A stretch of 64,000 bases of DNA from Flavobacterium sediminis (GTDB lineage Bacteria > Bacteroidota > Bacteroidia > Flavobacteriales > Flavobacteriaceae). The number at the start of each line of letters is the position of its first letter. The first letter of the stretch is position 1. This document shows, piece after piece, positions 51,159 through 59,210 of the stretch. A model generated the notes under the pieces. That model saw only the letters and a list, made by a program, of their open reading frames with translations, was not told the origin of the DNA and made no database searches. The position numbers and the translations under genes were made by a program. Location of the stretch: NCBI RefSeq assembly GCF_003148385.1, contig NZ_CP029463.1, positions 1,922,001-1,986,000 on the forward strand. Direction: 5' to 3'.

Positions 51159-51200
51159 AGCTGAGTTATAATGCTTAGTGTTTTTTCGCTTGCAATAATA

Positions 51201-51860
51201 TCAAATATTTAGGTATTTGTCTAAATAATCCGATCGATCTTTCAGGTTTTTTAGATAAGAATCCTCTTGGTGCTCCGAAATAATTTCATACTCATACCTT
51301 CTAAAGGTTTGAATGATTTCATTTAATCCGGTTTGGCTTATCTTTAGTGTAATTTCAACAAAATGTCCGTCTGTTTTAGAAACGAACAAGCCTAAAAGCT
51401 TACCGTTGTTGCTTTCTACAATTTGAGCAATTTGACTCATTGAAAAAGCATTTGCTTCTTTTTTGACAACTAAAATTCCTCCGTTCTCTTTAAGAAAAGG
51501 CGTTTCGTGTAAAAAGCGAATAACGTCTTCTAATTCATAATAGCCGGCATATTGGTTCTTTTCATCTAAAACCGGTACTAAATTGGTTTCGTTTTTAGCA
51601 AAAACTTCTAATACGTCCAACCAGTTCATATTAGTGCGAACATAAAAACGATCGAAATCGTATCGTTTGTCTGAAATAATAGTTTCTGCTGAACCTATCT
51701 CTGCACTCTCTCTGTTGATCACTCCTATATATATGTTGTTCTCAGTTACCGGGAAGTGGGAATAAGATAATTCATAAAATAACTCTTCGGCTTCTTTTAA
51801 TGACTGAGAGCTTTTAAGGGGTTTTATGGAGTTGTTAAGGTATTCTAAGAGTGGATTCAT
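51201..51860 (-). CDS. CBS-domain protein (AcuB-like)
   Basis: A 219-residue cytosolic protein with two CBS motifs: SLKEAEELFYELSYSHFPVTENNIYIGVI (split here by position, residues about 20-50) and WLDVLEVFAKNETNLVPVL followed by YAGYYELEDVIRFL (about 80-115). The C-terminal part (GGILVVKKEANAFSMSQIA onward) is ACT-like. CBS pairs bind adenine nucleotides and report energy state. The layout resembles AcuB, but acetoin genes are absent here, so the target is unknown. It begins the minus-strand block, divergent from pdxJ. Confidence 0.8.
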   Translation of the reverse strand: MNPLLEYLNNSIKPLKSSQSLKEAEELFYELSYSHFPVTENNIYIGVINRESAEIGSAETIISDKRYDFDRFYVRTNMNWLDVLEVFAKNETNLVPVLDEKNQYAGYYELEDVIRFLHETPFLKENGGILVVKKEANAFSMSQIAQIVESNNGKLLGLFVSKTDGHFVEITLKISQTGLNEIIQTFRRYEYEIISEHQEDSYLKNLKDRSDYLDKYLNI

Positions 51861-51924
51861 ATATAGGTAACCAAAATTTCATGCAAATTAATCAAAAAAG
51901 AGCATTTAAGCGAGGCATACTTTG

Positions 51925-51932
51925 TATTTTTG
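51925..51932 (+). promoter_or_regulatory. Possible -7 box for pdxJ
   Basis: TATTTTTG matches TAnnTTTG and lies 18 bases before the pdxJ start codon. No clear TTG at -33. Confidence 0.4.
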
Positions 51933-51950
51933 TAAAAATAAAATAAAAAC

Positions 51951-52664
51951 ATGACAAAGTTATCAGTTAATATCAATAAAATAGCAACTTTAAGGAACTC
52001 AAGAGGGGGTAATGTGCCGGATTTGTTGCAGGTAGCGAAGGATGTGCAGAAGTTCGGAGCTCAGGGAGTAACGGTTCATCCAAGACCGGATGAGCGGCAT
52101 ATCAGATATCAGGATGCCCGGGACCTAAAAGATGTTGTATATACAGAGTATAATATTGAAGGCAATCCGGTAGCAAAATTTATAGATCTGGTTTTAGAAA
52201 TAAAACCTACTCAGGTTACATTAGTTCCTGATGCAGACGATGCTATAACATCAAATGCGGGTTGGGATACGATTAAACACAAAGGCTTTTTGGTTGAAGT
52301 TATCAATGAGTTTAAGCGGAATGGAATACGGACGTCTGTTTTTGTAGATCCGATAGAGGAAATGATTGAAGGTGCTAAAGCAACCGGAACGGATAGAATT
52401 GAATTGTATACGGAAAGTTATGCGCATGAATACGGTTTAGGTAATTTAAAAGGGATCGATCCTTATGTGAAAGCGGCGATCAAGGCAAATGAGTTGGACT
52501 TAGGAATTAATGCCGGACATGATTTAAATTTGGAGAATACAAAGTTTTTTAAAGAAAATATTCCGGGATTGTTAGAGGTTTCTATTGGACACGCATTGAT
52601 TTCCGAATCAATTTATTTAGGGTTAGAAAATGTAGTGAATATGTATTTACAACGATTAAAATAA
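51951..52664 (+). CDS. pdxJ: Pyridoxine 5'-phosphate synthase
   Basis: PdxJ condenses deoxyxylulose 5-phosphate with aminoacetone phosphate to form pyridoxine 5'-phosphate, the last step of the DXP-dependent vitamin B6 pathway. The 237-residue TIM barrel has SVNINKIATLRNSRGG at the start, GVTVHPRPDERHIRYQDA, PTQVTLVPDADDAITSNAGW, SVFVDPIEEMI, ELYTESYAHEYG and GINAGHDLNLEN near the end. The next gene, an alpha/beta hydrolase, starts 42 bases downstream on the same strand, possibly in the same unit. Confidence 0.95.
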   Translation: MTKLSVNINKIATLRNSRGGNVPDLLQVAKDVQKFGAQGVTVHPRPDERHIRYQDARDLKDVVYTEYNIEGNPVAKFIDLVLEIKPTQVTLVPDADDAITSNAGWDTIKHKGFLVEVINEFKRNGIRTSVFVDPIEEMIEGAKATGTDRIELYTESYAHEYGLGNLKGIDPYVKAAIKANELDLGINAGHDLNLENTKFFKENIPGLLEVSIGHALISESIYLGLENVVNMYLQRLK

Positions 52665-52706
52665 TAATAGAGAACTGGCTATAGTTTAAGAAAAAAATTT
52701 AAGAGA

Positions 52707-53471
52707 ATGTTGTATTCAAAAATAGAAGGAAGCGGGAAGCCTTTCTTAATCCTTCACGGTTTTTTAGGAATGTCTGACAATTGGAAAACGTTAGGACTTA
52801 AATTTTCCGAATTAGGATATCAGGTACATTTGCTTGATATGCGCAACCATGGTAGAAGTTTTCACTCAGAAGTGTTTGATTATGAGGTTATGGCTCAGGA
52901 TGTGTTGGAATATTGTCGTTTCCATCAACTTGATAGTATAGTGTTGTTAGGTCATTCTATGGGAGGTAAAATTGCCATGCAACTGGCTTGTAAAAACCCG
53001 GATCTAGTTGAGAAATTGATAATAGCAGATATCGGACCTAAATATTATCCGCCACATCATCAACAAATATTAGCAGCGCTTAATGCTGTGGATTTCAGTT
53101 TAAAACCATCGCGTCAGGAGGTAGATAATATTTTATCCCAATATATCAATGATTTCGGGACGAAGCAGTTTTTACTAAAAAGTTTGTATTGGAAAGAGCC
53201 CGGGCAATTAGCCTTTAGATTTAATTTAGAGGTCTTTAATAAAAAAATAGAAAACATAGGGCAAGGACTTCCGACTACTTTACATTTTGCTAGACCTTGT
53301 TTGTTTGTAAGGGGGTCGGTTTCGAATTATATTTTAGATTCAGACGTAGAACGTATTAAAGAACAATTCCCATTGATGCAACTAAAAACAATTGAAGGTG
53401 CAGGGCATTGGCTACATGCGGAAAATCCGGAATTGTTTTATGACTTTGTTTTTGAGTATTTGGAAAAATAA
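52707..53471 (+). CDS. Alpha/beta fold hydrolase (YbfF-like esterase)
   Basis: A 254-residue cytosolic serine hydrolase. The oxyanion strand is LILHGFLGMSDNWKTLG, the nucleophile elbow is LLGHSMGGK (Ser near residue 87), and the catalytic His lies in GAGHWLHAENP near the end. HLLDMRNHGRSFHS also matches the YbfF esterase group, which hydrolyses short acyl esters including acyl-CoA in E. coli. The substrate here is unknown. It is 42 bases after pdxJ and ends in front of a hairpin terminator. Confidence 0.87.
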   Translation: MLYSKIEGSGKPFLILHGFLGMSDNWKTLGLKFSELGYQVHLLDMRNHGRSFHSEVFDYEVMAQDVLEYCRFHQLDSIVLLGHSMGGKIAMQLACKNPDLVEKLIIADIGPKYYPPHHQQILAALNAVDFSLKPSRQEVDNILSQYINDFGTKQFLLKSLYWKEPGQLAFRFNLEVFNKKIENIGQGLPTTLHFARPCLFVRGSVSNYILDSDVERIKEQFPLMQLKTIEGAGHWLHAENPELFYDFVFEYLEK

Positions 53472-53475
53472 GGAT

Positions 53476-53503
53476 AAAAATATTATGCGTTCATAATATT
53501 TTT
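53476..53503 (+). terminator. Rho-independent terminator after the hydrolase gene
   Basis: AAAAATATTATG-CGTT-CATAATATTTTT, a 12-bp perfect stem with a four-base loop, AT-rich and four bases after the stop. Confidence 0.75.
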
Positions 53504-53513
53504 GCGTAAAAAA

Positions 53514-53543
53514 TTGCATATTCCATATTTTGTTATAATTTTG
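53514..53543 (+). promoter_or_regulatory. Promoter for the FadL-like porin and SGNH lipoprotein genes
   Basis: TTG (53514-53516), a 19-base spacer and TAATTTTG (53536-53543) match the Bacteroidota consensus. The porin start codon is 44 bases downstream. Confidence 0.6.
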
Positions 53544-53587
53544 AATTGTAGAAATTTTTATTCGAAAAAAACTAACAAATCAGAATT

Positions 53588-54850
53588 ATGAGAAAATTAC
53601 TTTCTTTAGCGCTTTTAGCACTGGCTGGTACTTCTGTTTATGCAGGAGGATATAGAGTAGCGATGCAAGGGCAAAAGCAGTTGGCTATGGGGCATACAGG
53701 TGTTGCTGTAGTTAATAGTGCAGAGGTTTCATTTTTTAATCCTGCGGGGATGGCTTATTTGGAAAATAAGTTTAATTTATCTGTAGGAGCTAACGCTTTG
53801 GTTGCTAAAACTAAGTTTCAAAATTCTACCTATAATTGGACTGCGTCAACGACAAATGTAGGAACGCCATTAGAAGTTTATGCCACGTATCGTTTGAATG
53901 ATTGGTTAACAGCAGGTTTGTCTGTATATACACCTTATGGTAGTGCAGTAGAATGGGATCAAGGATGGGAAGGTGCGCACCTCGTAAATAATATTGATCT
54001 GCAAGCTATTTTTGTTCAGCCTTCAATTTCAGTTCGTCTTGGAGAGCACTTTAGCGTTGGTGGTGGGCCAATCTATGCTATAGGGAAGGTTACTTTCAAT
54101 AGAGATGTTACGATGAATCAGGCTTTTCAGTCTGCTGATGGAACAGGAACTAATTTAACAATTGAAGATTCAGGAATCACAGCTTGGGGATATACATTAG
54201 GTTTCATGTTTAATCCAACCGATAAAATGCGTTTAGGGATGAATTATCGTTCTGAAATTACGATGGAAGCTCGTGGAGGAGATGCTAATTTCTATAATGT
54301 GCCTGATTTTGCTACTAATGACCCTAGTTTTCAAAATACTACTTTTAATGCAGACCTTCCGTTACCGGCTGAGTTAACAGTAGGGTTCTCTTATGAAGTT
54401 ACTGATAAATGGTTGGTGGCTTTTGACTACAACTATACTTTATGGGATACTTATAAAGCTTTAGATGTTAAATTTGCTAACGGAAGTGAGTCTTTAAATC
54501 CTAGAAATTATAAAAATTCAAGTACATTCAGAATCGGTACTCAATACGAGGCAAATGATAAATTTACATTCAGAGCCGGATGGTATCATGATCAAAGTCC
54601 TGTACAAGACGGGTACTTTGCTCCTGAAACACCTAGAAATGATTCTATGGGCTTTACAGGAGGTCTGACTTATCAATTGAACCAAAAATTCGGAGTTGAT
54701 TTCTCATTCTTGTACTTACATTTCGATCAAATTGATAATTCATACGATTATTCAACAGATCCGATCTCAGGACAACCTAATCCGTCTTTCGGAGGTACTT
54801 ATAAATCAGTGGTGTTTTCTCCTGGTTTAGGTGTAACTTATAGTTTCTAA
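53588..54850 (+). CDS. OmpP1/FadL family outer-membrane transport protein
   Basis: A 420-residue outer-membrane beta-barrel of the FadL/TodX family, which moves hydrophobic compounds such as long-chain fatty acids across the outer membrane. It has a signal peptide (LLSLALLALAGTSVYAGG), then the hatch-like QGQKQLAMGHTGVAVVNSAEVSFFNPAGMAYL, in which the family's NPAG motif is seen. The barrel has repeated aromatic strands (MRLGMNYRSEITMEARGG, KWLVAFDYNYTLWD) and ends LGVTYSF. An SGNH lipoprotein gene follows at once, a frequent pair in this phylum. Substrate not known. Confidence 0.9.
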   Translation: MRKLLSLALLALAGTSVYAGGYRVAMQGQKQLAMGHTGVAVVNSAEVSFFNPAGMAYLENKFNLSVGANALVAKTKFQNSTYNWTASTTNVGTPLEVYATYRLNDWLTAGLSVYTPYGSAVEWDQGWEGAHLVNNIDLQAIFVQPSISVRLGEHFSVGGGPIYAIGKVTFNRDVTMNQAFQSADGTGTNLTIEDSGITAWGYTLGFMFNPTDKMRLGMNYRSEITMEARGGDANFYNVPDFATNDPSFQNTTFNADLPLPAELTVGFSYEVTDKWLVAFDYNYTLWDTYKALDVKFANGSESLNPRNYKNSSTFRIGTQYEANDKFTFRAGWYHDQSPVQDGYFAPETPRNDSMGFTGGLTYQLNQKFGVDFSFLYLHFDQIDNSYDYSTDPISGQPNPSFGGTYKSVVFSPGLGVTYSF

Positions 54851-54873
54851 TATTGATTTTAAACAAGAAAAAA

Positions 54874-56469
54874 ATGAAAAATAAATTTATATACTTAGCG
54901 ATTTTAGCTGCCGGTTTTGCTTCATGTGAGCCGGAGTTTGAAAATGATGTAGATGCTAACTACACCTCTGGGAATGCTGATTTTACATCGTATGTAGCAG
55001 TAGGTAATTCATTAACTGCAGGTTATATGGACGGTACTGTTTATAAAACAGGTCAGATGAATTCGTATCCTAATATGCTGGCACAACAATTTGCTTTAGT
55101 AGGAGGTGGAAGTTTTACTCAGCCTTATTACGGAGATGATGCAAATAATTTAGGAGGATTGACTTTAGGAGGGGTTCAGATTGCTTCGACAAGATTGGTA
55201 ATTGATGCTTCTGAAGGAAGACCGGAAAATATAACAGGAACGCCTACAATAGAAGTATCGGATATTCATGCAGGACCTTATAATAATATGGGGGTTCCGG
55301 GCGCAAAATCATTTCATTTAGTAGCAAATGGATATGGGAATGTCGCAGGAGTTGCTATTGGGGCAGCTAATCCGTATTTTGTAAGAATGGCTAGTAGTTC
55401 TAGTACATCGGTTTTAGCAGATGCAATGGCTATGGATCCGACTTTCTTTACAAATTGGATCGGTTCTAATGATGTTTTGGCATATGCAACTAACGGTGGT
55501 GCTCAAGATGACGGAATGACTCCGGCTGAAGATCACAATGAAACAGGAAATATGGATCCTTCAACTTACGGAGGTAATGATATTACAAATGCAATGGTAT
55601 TCGGAAATGTTTATTCAACAATTGTGAATACATTGACTTCCGGTGGTGCTAAAGGGGTGGTAGCAACAATTCCTAGTGTAACATCAATCCCTTATTTTAC
55701 AACAGTTCCTTATGCTCCGCTTTCTCCAGCAGCTCTAGGAGGACAGTCTAATATTGATTTGTTAAATGCAAATTTATACGGACCATTGGATGCAGTTTTT
55801 ACTGCTTATGGCGAACCTAATAGAATTAATCCGCTTTCCTCAGTTGCAGTTAATCCGATTTTAATTTATGATGCAGATGCAGCTGATAGAACAGCTCAAA
55901 TTTCCGGAGCTTTACAAATGCAGGGGTATCCGGCAAGTATTGCTGATGAAATAGGAATGGCTTATGGTAAAGCACGTCAGGCAAATACTGCTGATTTAGT
56001 AGTTTTACCGGCATCTTCAGTTATCGGTACGGTTAATTCAGGGGCTTCGGCAACTTTAGCATCGTTAGGGTTAAACATTAATGGTGTTTCTTATCCTATG
56101 GCAAACAGATGGGTGTTAACAGCTAATGAAAAAGCGAAAGTAGCTGCGGCAACTGATGCTTTCAATGCTACGATTGTTTCCATTGCTAATACAAATGATT
56201 TGGCTGTGGCAGATATGAATACAATGATGAATTTGTTAGTAAACGGATTGAGAATCGAAACCGGTCAGATTTTTACTGCTGATTATTTTAGTGGTATTGA
56301 AACTGAAAATGAAGTATTGTTTTCTTTAGACGGTGTTCATCCGAATGCAAAAGGATATGCAGTTATTACGAATTCGATCATTAATTTGATCAACCAATAC
56401 TACAATGCAAATTTACCGTTGAAGTATGTGAATGACTATCCGGGGATCCATATTGTAGGCTCAAACTAG
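54874..56469 (+). CDS. SGNH/GDSL hydrolase-like lipoprotein
   Basis: A 531-residue surface or periplasmic lipoprotein. ATG 54874 gives MKNKFIYLAILAAGFASCEPEF, a lipobox with Cys as the modified residue; the open extension before it is not needed. SGNH blocks are visible: VAVGNSLTAGYMDG (Ser of block I, near residue 44), the WIGSNDVLAY block with Asn, and DGVHPNAKGYAVI with the Asp-x-x-His pair. This suggests esterase or lipase activity. It starts 23 bases after the FadL-like porin, so lipid hydrolysis followed by fatty-acid uptake is a fair inference. A terminator follows. Confidence 0.85.
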   Translation: MKNKFIYLAILAAGFASCEPEFENDVDANYTSGNADFTSYVAVGNSLTAGYMDGTVYKTGQMNSYPNMLAQQFALVGGGSFTQPYYGDDANNLGGLTLGGVQIASTRLVIDASEGRPENITGTPTIEVSDIHAGPYNNMGVPGAKSFHLVANGYGNVAGVAIGAANPYFVRMASSSSTSVLADAMAMDPTFFTNWIGSNDVLAYATNGGAQDDGMTPAEDHNETGNMDPSTYGGNDITNAMVFGNVYSTIVNTLTSGGAKGVVATIPSVTSIPYFTTVPYAPLSPAALGGQSNIDLLNANLYGPLDAVFTAYGEPNRINPLSSVAVNPILIYDADAADRTAQISGALQMQGYPASIADEIGMAYGKARQANTADLVVLPASSVIGTVNSGASATLASLGLNINGVSYPMANRWVLTANEKAKVAAATDAFNATIVSIANTNDLAVADMNTMMNLLVNGLRIETGQIFTADYFSGIETENEVLFSLDGVHPNAKGYAVITNSIINLINQYYNANLPLKYVNDYPGIHIVGSN

Positions 56470-56503
56470 AAAATAAATTTGGGTTATATATTTTATTTTA
56501 AGA

Positions 56504-56536
56504 AAAGACACCAATATTTTTTTGGTGTCTTTTTTA
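56504..56536 (+). terminator. Rho-independent terminator after the SGNH lipoprotein gene
   Basis: AAAGACACCAA, an A/T loop, then TTGGTGTCTTT followed by more T residues. Confidence 0.85.
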
Positions 56537-56585
56537 TTTTTTAAATTTCAGTTTTAAAAGGAAATAACTAATAAAGATTAAGAAG

Positions 56586-56930
56586 ATGAAGCTAATTATT
56601 AAATTGATCATAACCACTGTCTTAATTGTGGTTTTGTCTCATTTTTTACCGGGAATAAATGTGAATAGTATTCAAACGGCTTTAGTGGTTGCTGTCGTTT
56701 TAGGCTTGTTGAATGTATTTGTAAAACCAGTATTAGTTCTTTTGACAATTCCGGCAACAGTTCTGACATTAGGCTTGTTCTTATTTGTGATTAATGCAGT
56801 AATTATTTTATTAGCCGGACATTTTGTAGGAGGCTTTTATGTTTCCGGATTCTGGAGTGCACTATTTTTTAGTATCATTCTGTCCGTTTTACAATCTATC
56901 CTCAATAAAATATTTGTAGAGGAAAACTAA
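56586..56930 (+). CDS. Phage holin 4 superfamily (YvlD-like) membrane protein
   Basis: A 114-residue membrane protein with four hydrophobic helices: LIIKLIITTVLIVVLSHFLPG, ALVVAVVLGLLNVFVKPVL, VLTLGLFLFVINAVIILLAG and FWSALFFSIILSVLQSI. The motif NVFVKPVLVLLTIPATVLTLGL is the core of the Phage_holin_4_2 family (YvlD type), which despite its name is widespread in ordinary chromosomes. No phage gene is nearby, so a holin role is unlikely. Function unknown, perhaps envelope stress. It is a single-gene unit before tig. Confidence 0.82.
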   Translation: MKLIIKLIITTVLIVVLSHFLPGINVNSIQTALVVAVVLGLLNVFVKPVLVLLTIPATVLTLGLFLFVINAVIILLAGHFVGGFYVSGFWSALFFSIILSVLQSILNKIFVEEN

Positions 56931-56964
56931 AAAATAGTAAACTGAAATTCAATTGGTTAAAAAC

Positions 56965-56995
56965 TTGTTTGGGTTGTAAAAATTCTATAATTTTG
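56965..56995 (+). promoter_or_regulatory. Promoter for tig
   Basis: TTG (56965-56967), a 20-base spacer and TAATTTTG (56988-56995) match the Bacteroidota consensus. The tig start codon is 35 bases downstream. Confidence 0.6.
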
Positions 56996-57030
56996 CAACC
57001 CAAATTTTATGACATTAAATTAGTAACATA

Positions 57031-58356
57031 ATGAACATTTCAAAAGAGCAGGTAGATGCATTAAATGCTATTGTAACAGTAGCTATTTCAAAAGAAGATT
57101 ATGCAGACAAAGTAGAAAAAGTACTTTCTGATTATAGAAAAAATGCTAATATCCCGGGATTTAGAAAAGGACAAGTGCCTATGAGCCTTATTCAAAAGCA
57201 ATATGGTAAATCAGTATTGTTTGATGAGGTTAATAAATTATTACAGTCATCATTGAATGATTATTTAGTAGAAGAAAAAATAGATATCTTAGGAAATCCG
57301 CTTCCTAAAGTAACCGAAGATTTTGATTGGGATAAAGATGACTTTACTTTTGAATTTGAATTAGGACTTGCTCCGGAATTTACAGTTGATTTAGAAGCTA
57401 AAACGAAAGTGACTAAGTTCGATATCGAGGCAGACGATAAAATGTTAGACGAACAAGTAGAGCGTATTCAAAAACAATACGGAAAATTAGTTCCTCAAGA
57501 TAAAGTTGCAGAAGACAGCTCGATCCGTGGTACTTTTTCTAATGAAGAAAAAGGCATTAATAATGCAGCAAATATTACATTAGATATCTTTAAAGATAAG
57601 AAAACAGCAAAACAGTTTGTAGGTAAAAAAGTTGGAGATGTAGTGACTTTAGCAACTAAAGGGCTTTTTGATGATGACCACAAACTAATGGATTATTTAA
57701 AAATATCTCATGACGATGTTCATGGTTTAGATATCAGTGTTGATTTCAAAATCGAAGAGATTAACGAAGTAGAGAAAGCTGAATTGAATCAAGAACTTTT
57801 CGATAAATTGTTCGGAGAAGGAAAAGTAACGTCTGTTGAAGAATTAAAAGCAAAAATTAAAGAAGATGCTGAAGCACAATTTGCACAACAAGCTGATCAA
57901 AAATTCTTGAATGATGTTATTGAAAGTCTAATTGAAAACACAAAATTCGAATTGCCTGCTGAATTCTTGAAAAAATGGATTCAAACTGTTGGAGAGAATC
58001 CGTTAACTATTGAACAAGCAGAGGAAGAATATAGCAAATCAGAAAAAGGATTACGTTATCAGTTGATCGAGAACAAGATTATTGCAGATAATAATTTACA
58101 AATTCAATTTGAAGACTTAAAAGCACATACTGCAGATTTGATCAAAAAACAAATGGCTCAATTTGGTCAGCTAAATCCGTCTGATGAAGAAGTTGAAGGA
58201 ATTGTAGCGCGTGTGCTTTCAAATCAAGAAGAGGTAAAACGTTTGTCTGAACAAGTGATGAGCGAAAAGATGTTAGACCTATTCAAAGAAAAAGTAGGAG
58301 CTAAATCTAAAAAAGTAAACTACGATCAGTTTATTAAAGAGATGTACGGAGAATAA
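57031..58356 (+). CDS. tig: Trigger factor
   Basis: Trigger factor is a ribosome-bound chaperone with peptidyl-prolyl isomerase activity. The 441-residue protein has the ribosome-binding tail motif NIPGFRKGQVP near residue 45 (family signature GFRxGxxP), a divergent central PPIase-like domain, and a long helical C-terminal arm domain (FDKLFGEGKVTSVEELKAKI onward). The central domain lacks obvious PPIase signature residues, so isomerase activity is doubtful; this divergence is known in the phylum, from memory. It precedes clpP and clpX, the common tig-clpP-clpX order. Confidence 0.92.
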   Translation: MNISKEQVDALNAIVTVAISKEDYADKVEKVLSDYRKNANIPGFRKGQVPMSLIQKQYGKSVLFDEVNKLLQSSLNDYLVEEKIDILGNPLPKVTEDFDWDKDDFTFEFELGLAPEFTVDLEAKTKVTKFDIEADDKMLDEQVERIQKQYGKLVPQDKVAEDSSIRGTFSNEEKGINNAANITLDIFKDKKTAKQFVGKKVGDVVTLATKGLFDDDHKLMDYLKISHDDVHGLDISVDFKIEEINEVEKAELNQELFDKLFGEGKVTSVEELKAKIKEDAEAQFAQQADQKFLNDVIESLIENTKFELPAEFLKKWIQTVGENPLTIEQAEEEYSKSEKGLRYQLIENKIIADNNLQIQFEDLKAHTADLIKKQMAQFGQLNPSDEEVEGIVARVLSNQEEVKRLSEQVMSEKMLDLFKEKVGAKSKKVNYDQFIKEMYGE

Positions 58357-58375
58357 TTTTTTCGTAAAAAATAAT

Positions 58376-58383
58376 TATCTTTG
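58376..58383 (+). promoter_or_regulatory. Possible -7 box for clpP
   Basis: TATCTTTG matches TAnnTTTG and directly abuts the palindrome at 58384-58409. No obvious TTG at -33. Confidence 0.4.
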
Positions 58384-58418
58384 AACGTCAAACATTAATG
58401 TTTGACGTTTATTTTTTT
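58384..58418 (+). terminator. Palindromic terminator between tig and clpP
   Basis: A perfect 26-bp palindrome (half-site AACGTCAAACATT, 58384-58409) followed by TATTTTTTT. It can fold to an 11-bp stem with a four-base loop, 27 bases after the tig stop. It could also act as an operator for clpP. Confidence 0.75.
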
Positions 58419-58441
58419 GTAAACCCTTAATTTAATTCAGT

Positions 58442-59116
58442 ATGAATTTTGGTAAAGAATTTCAGAAGTATGCTACAAAGCATCACAAGATAAACAGCTT
58501 GTATTACGATAAAATTATGAGCCGTGTAACACCTCCTGTAGGAATGACTCCCTATATTATGGAAGAGCGTCAGTTAAACGTAACGCAATTGGATGTGTTC
58601 TCTCGTTTAATGATGGATAGAATCATTTTCTTAGGGACGGGGATCGACGATCAGATTGCTAATATTGTACAAGCGCAGTTATTGTTTTTGGAAAGTTTGG
58701 ATGCTTCCAAAGATATTCAGATTTATGTAAACTCTCCGGGAGGTGGTGTTTATGCAGGTTTAGGTATTTATGATACCATGCAGTTCATTAAGCCGGATGT
58801 AGCAACTATTTGTACAGGTATGGCAGCTTCAATGGGAGCGGTATTGTTATGTGCCGGAGCAGCCGGAAAAAGAAGTGCATTGCCACACTCTCGCGTTATG
58901 ATCCATCAACCGTTAGGAGGAGCGCAAGGACAGGCATCAGATATCGAAATTACAGCACGTGAGATTTTAAAATTAAAAGGAGAATTATACGAGATTATTT
59001 CTAAACATTCAGGACAAACTATTGAAAAGGTAAATGACGATAGTGACAGAGATTATTGGATGATTGCCAGCGAAGCAAAAGAATACGGAATGATCGATGA
59101 AGTATTAACCAGATGA
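58442..59116 (+). CDS. clpP: ATP-dependent Clp protease proteolytic subunit
   Basis: ClpP forms a tetradecameric proteolytic chamber that degrades proteins fed by ClpX. The 224-residue protein has the catalytic triad: Ser in CTGMAASMGAVLLCAG (near residue 126), His in SRVMIHQPLGGAQG (near residue 151), and Asp in the C-terminal RDYWM region. NSPGGGVYAGLGIYDTMQ is the usual substrate-binding strand. The N-terminal propeptide is present. clpX follows after 94 bases. Confidence 0.96.
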   Translation: MNFGKEFQKYATKHHKINSLYYDKIMSRVTPPVGMTPYIMEERQLNVTQLDVFSRLMMDRIIFLGTGIDDQIANIVQAQLLFLESLDASKDIQIYVNSPGGGVYAGLGIYDTMQFIKPDVATICTGMAASMGAVLLCAGAAGKRSALPHSRVMIHQPLGGAQGQASDIEITAREILKLKGELYEIISKHSGQTIEKVNDDSDRDYWMIASEAKEYGMIDEVLTR

Positions 59117-59210
59117 TTTTTTTAGGATATTGGTAAACGGTATGAGGTAATGAGTATTTTTCATTTCCTTTCGCCTTAACCTTTTTCCTTTCACCCTTGA
59201 CTTAAAAAAA

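Noticed and set aside
56586..56930. Prophage holin
   Set aside because: The Phage_holin_4_2 name is historical; there are no other phage genes nearby, and the family is common in chromosomes.
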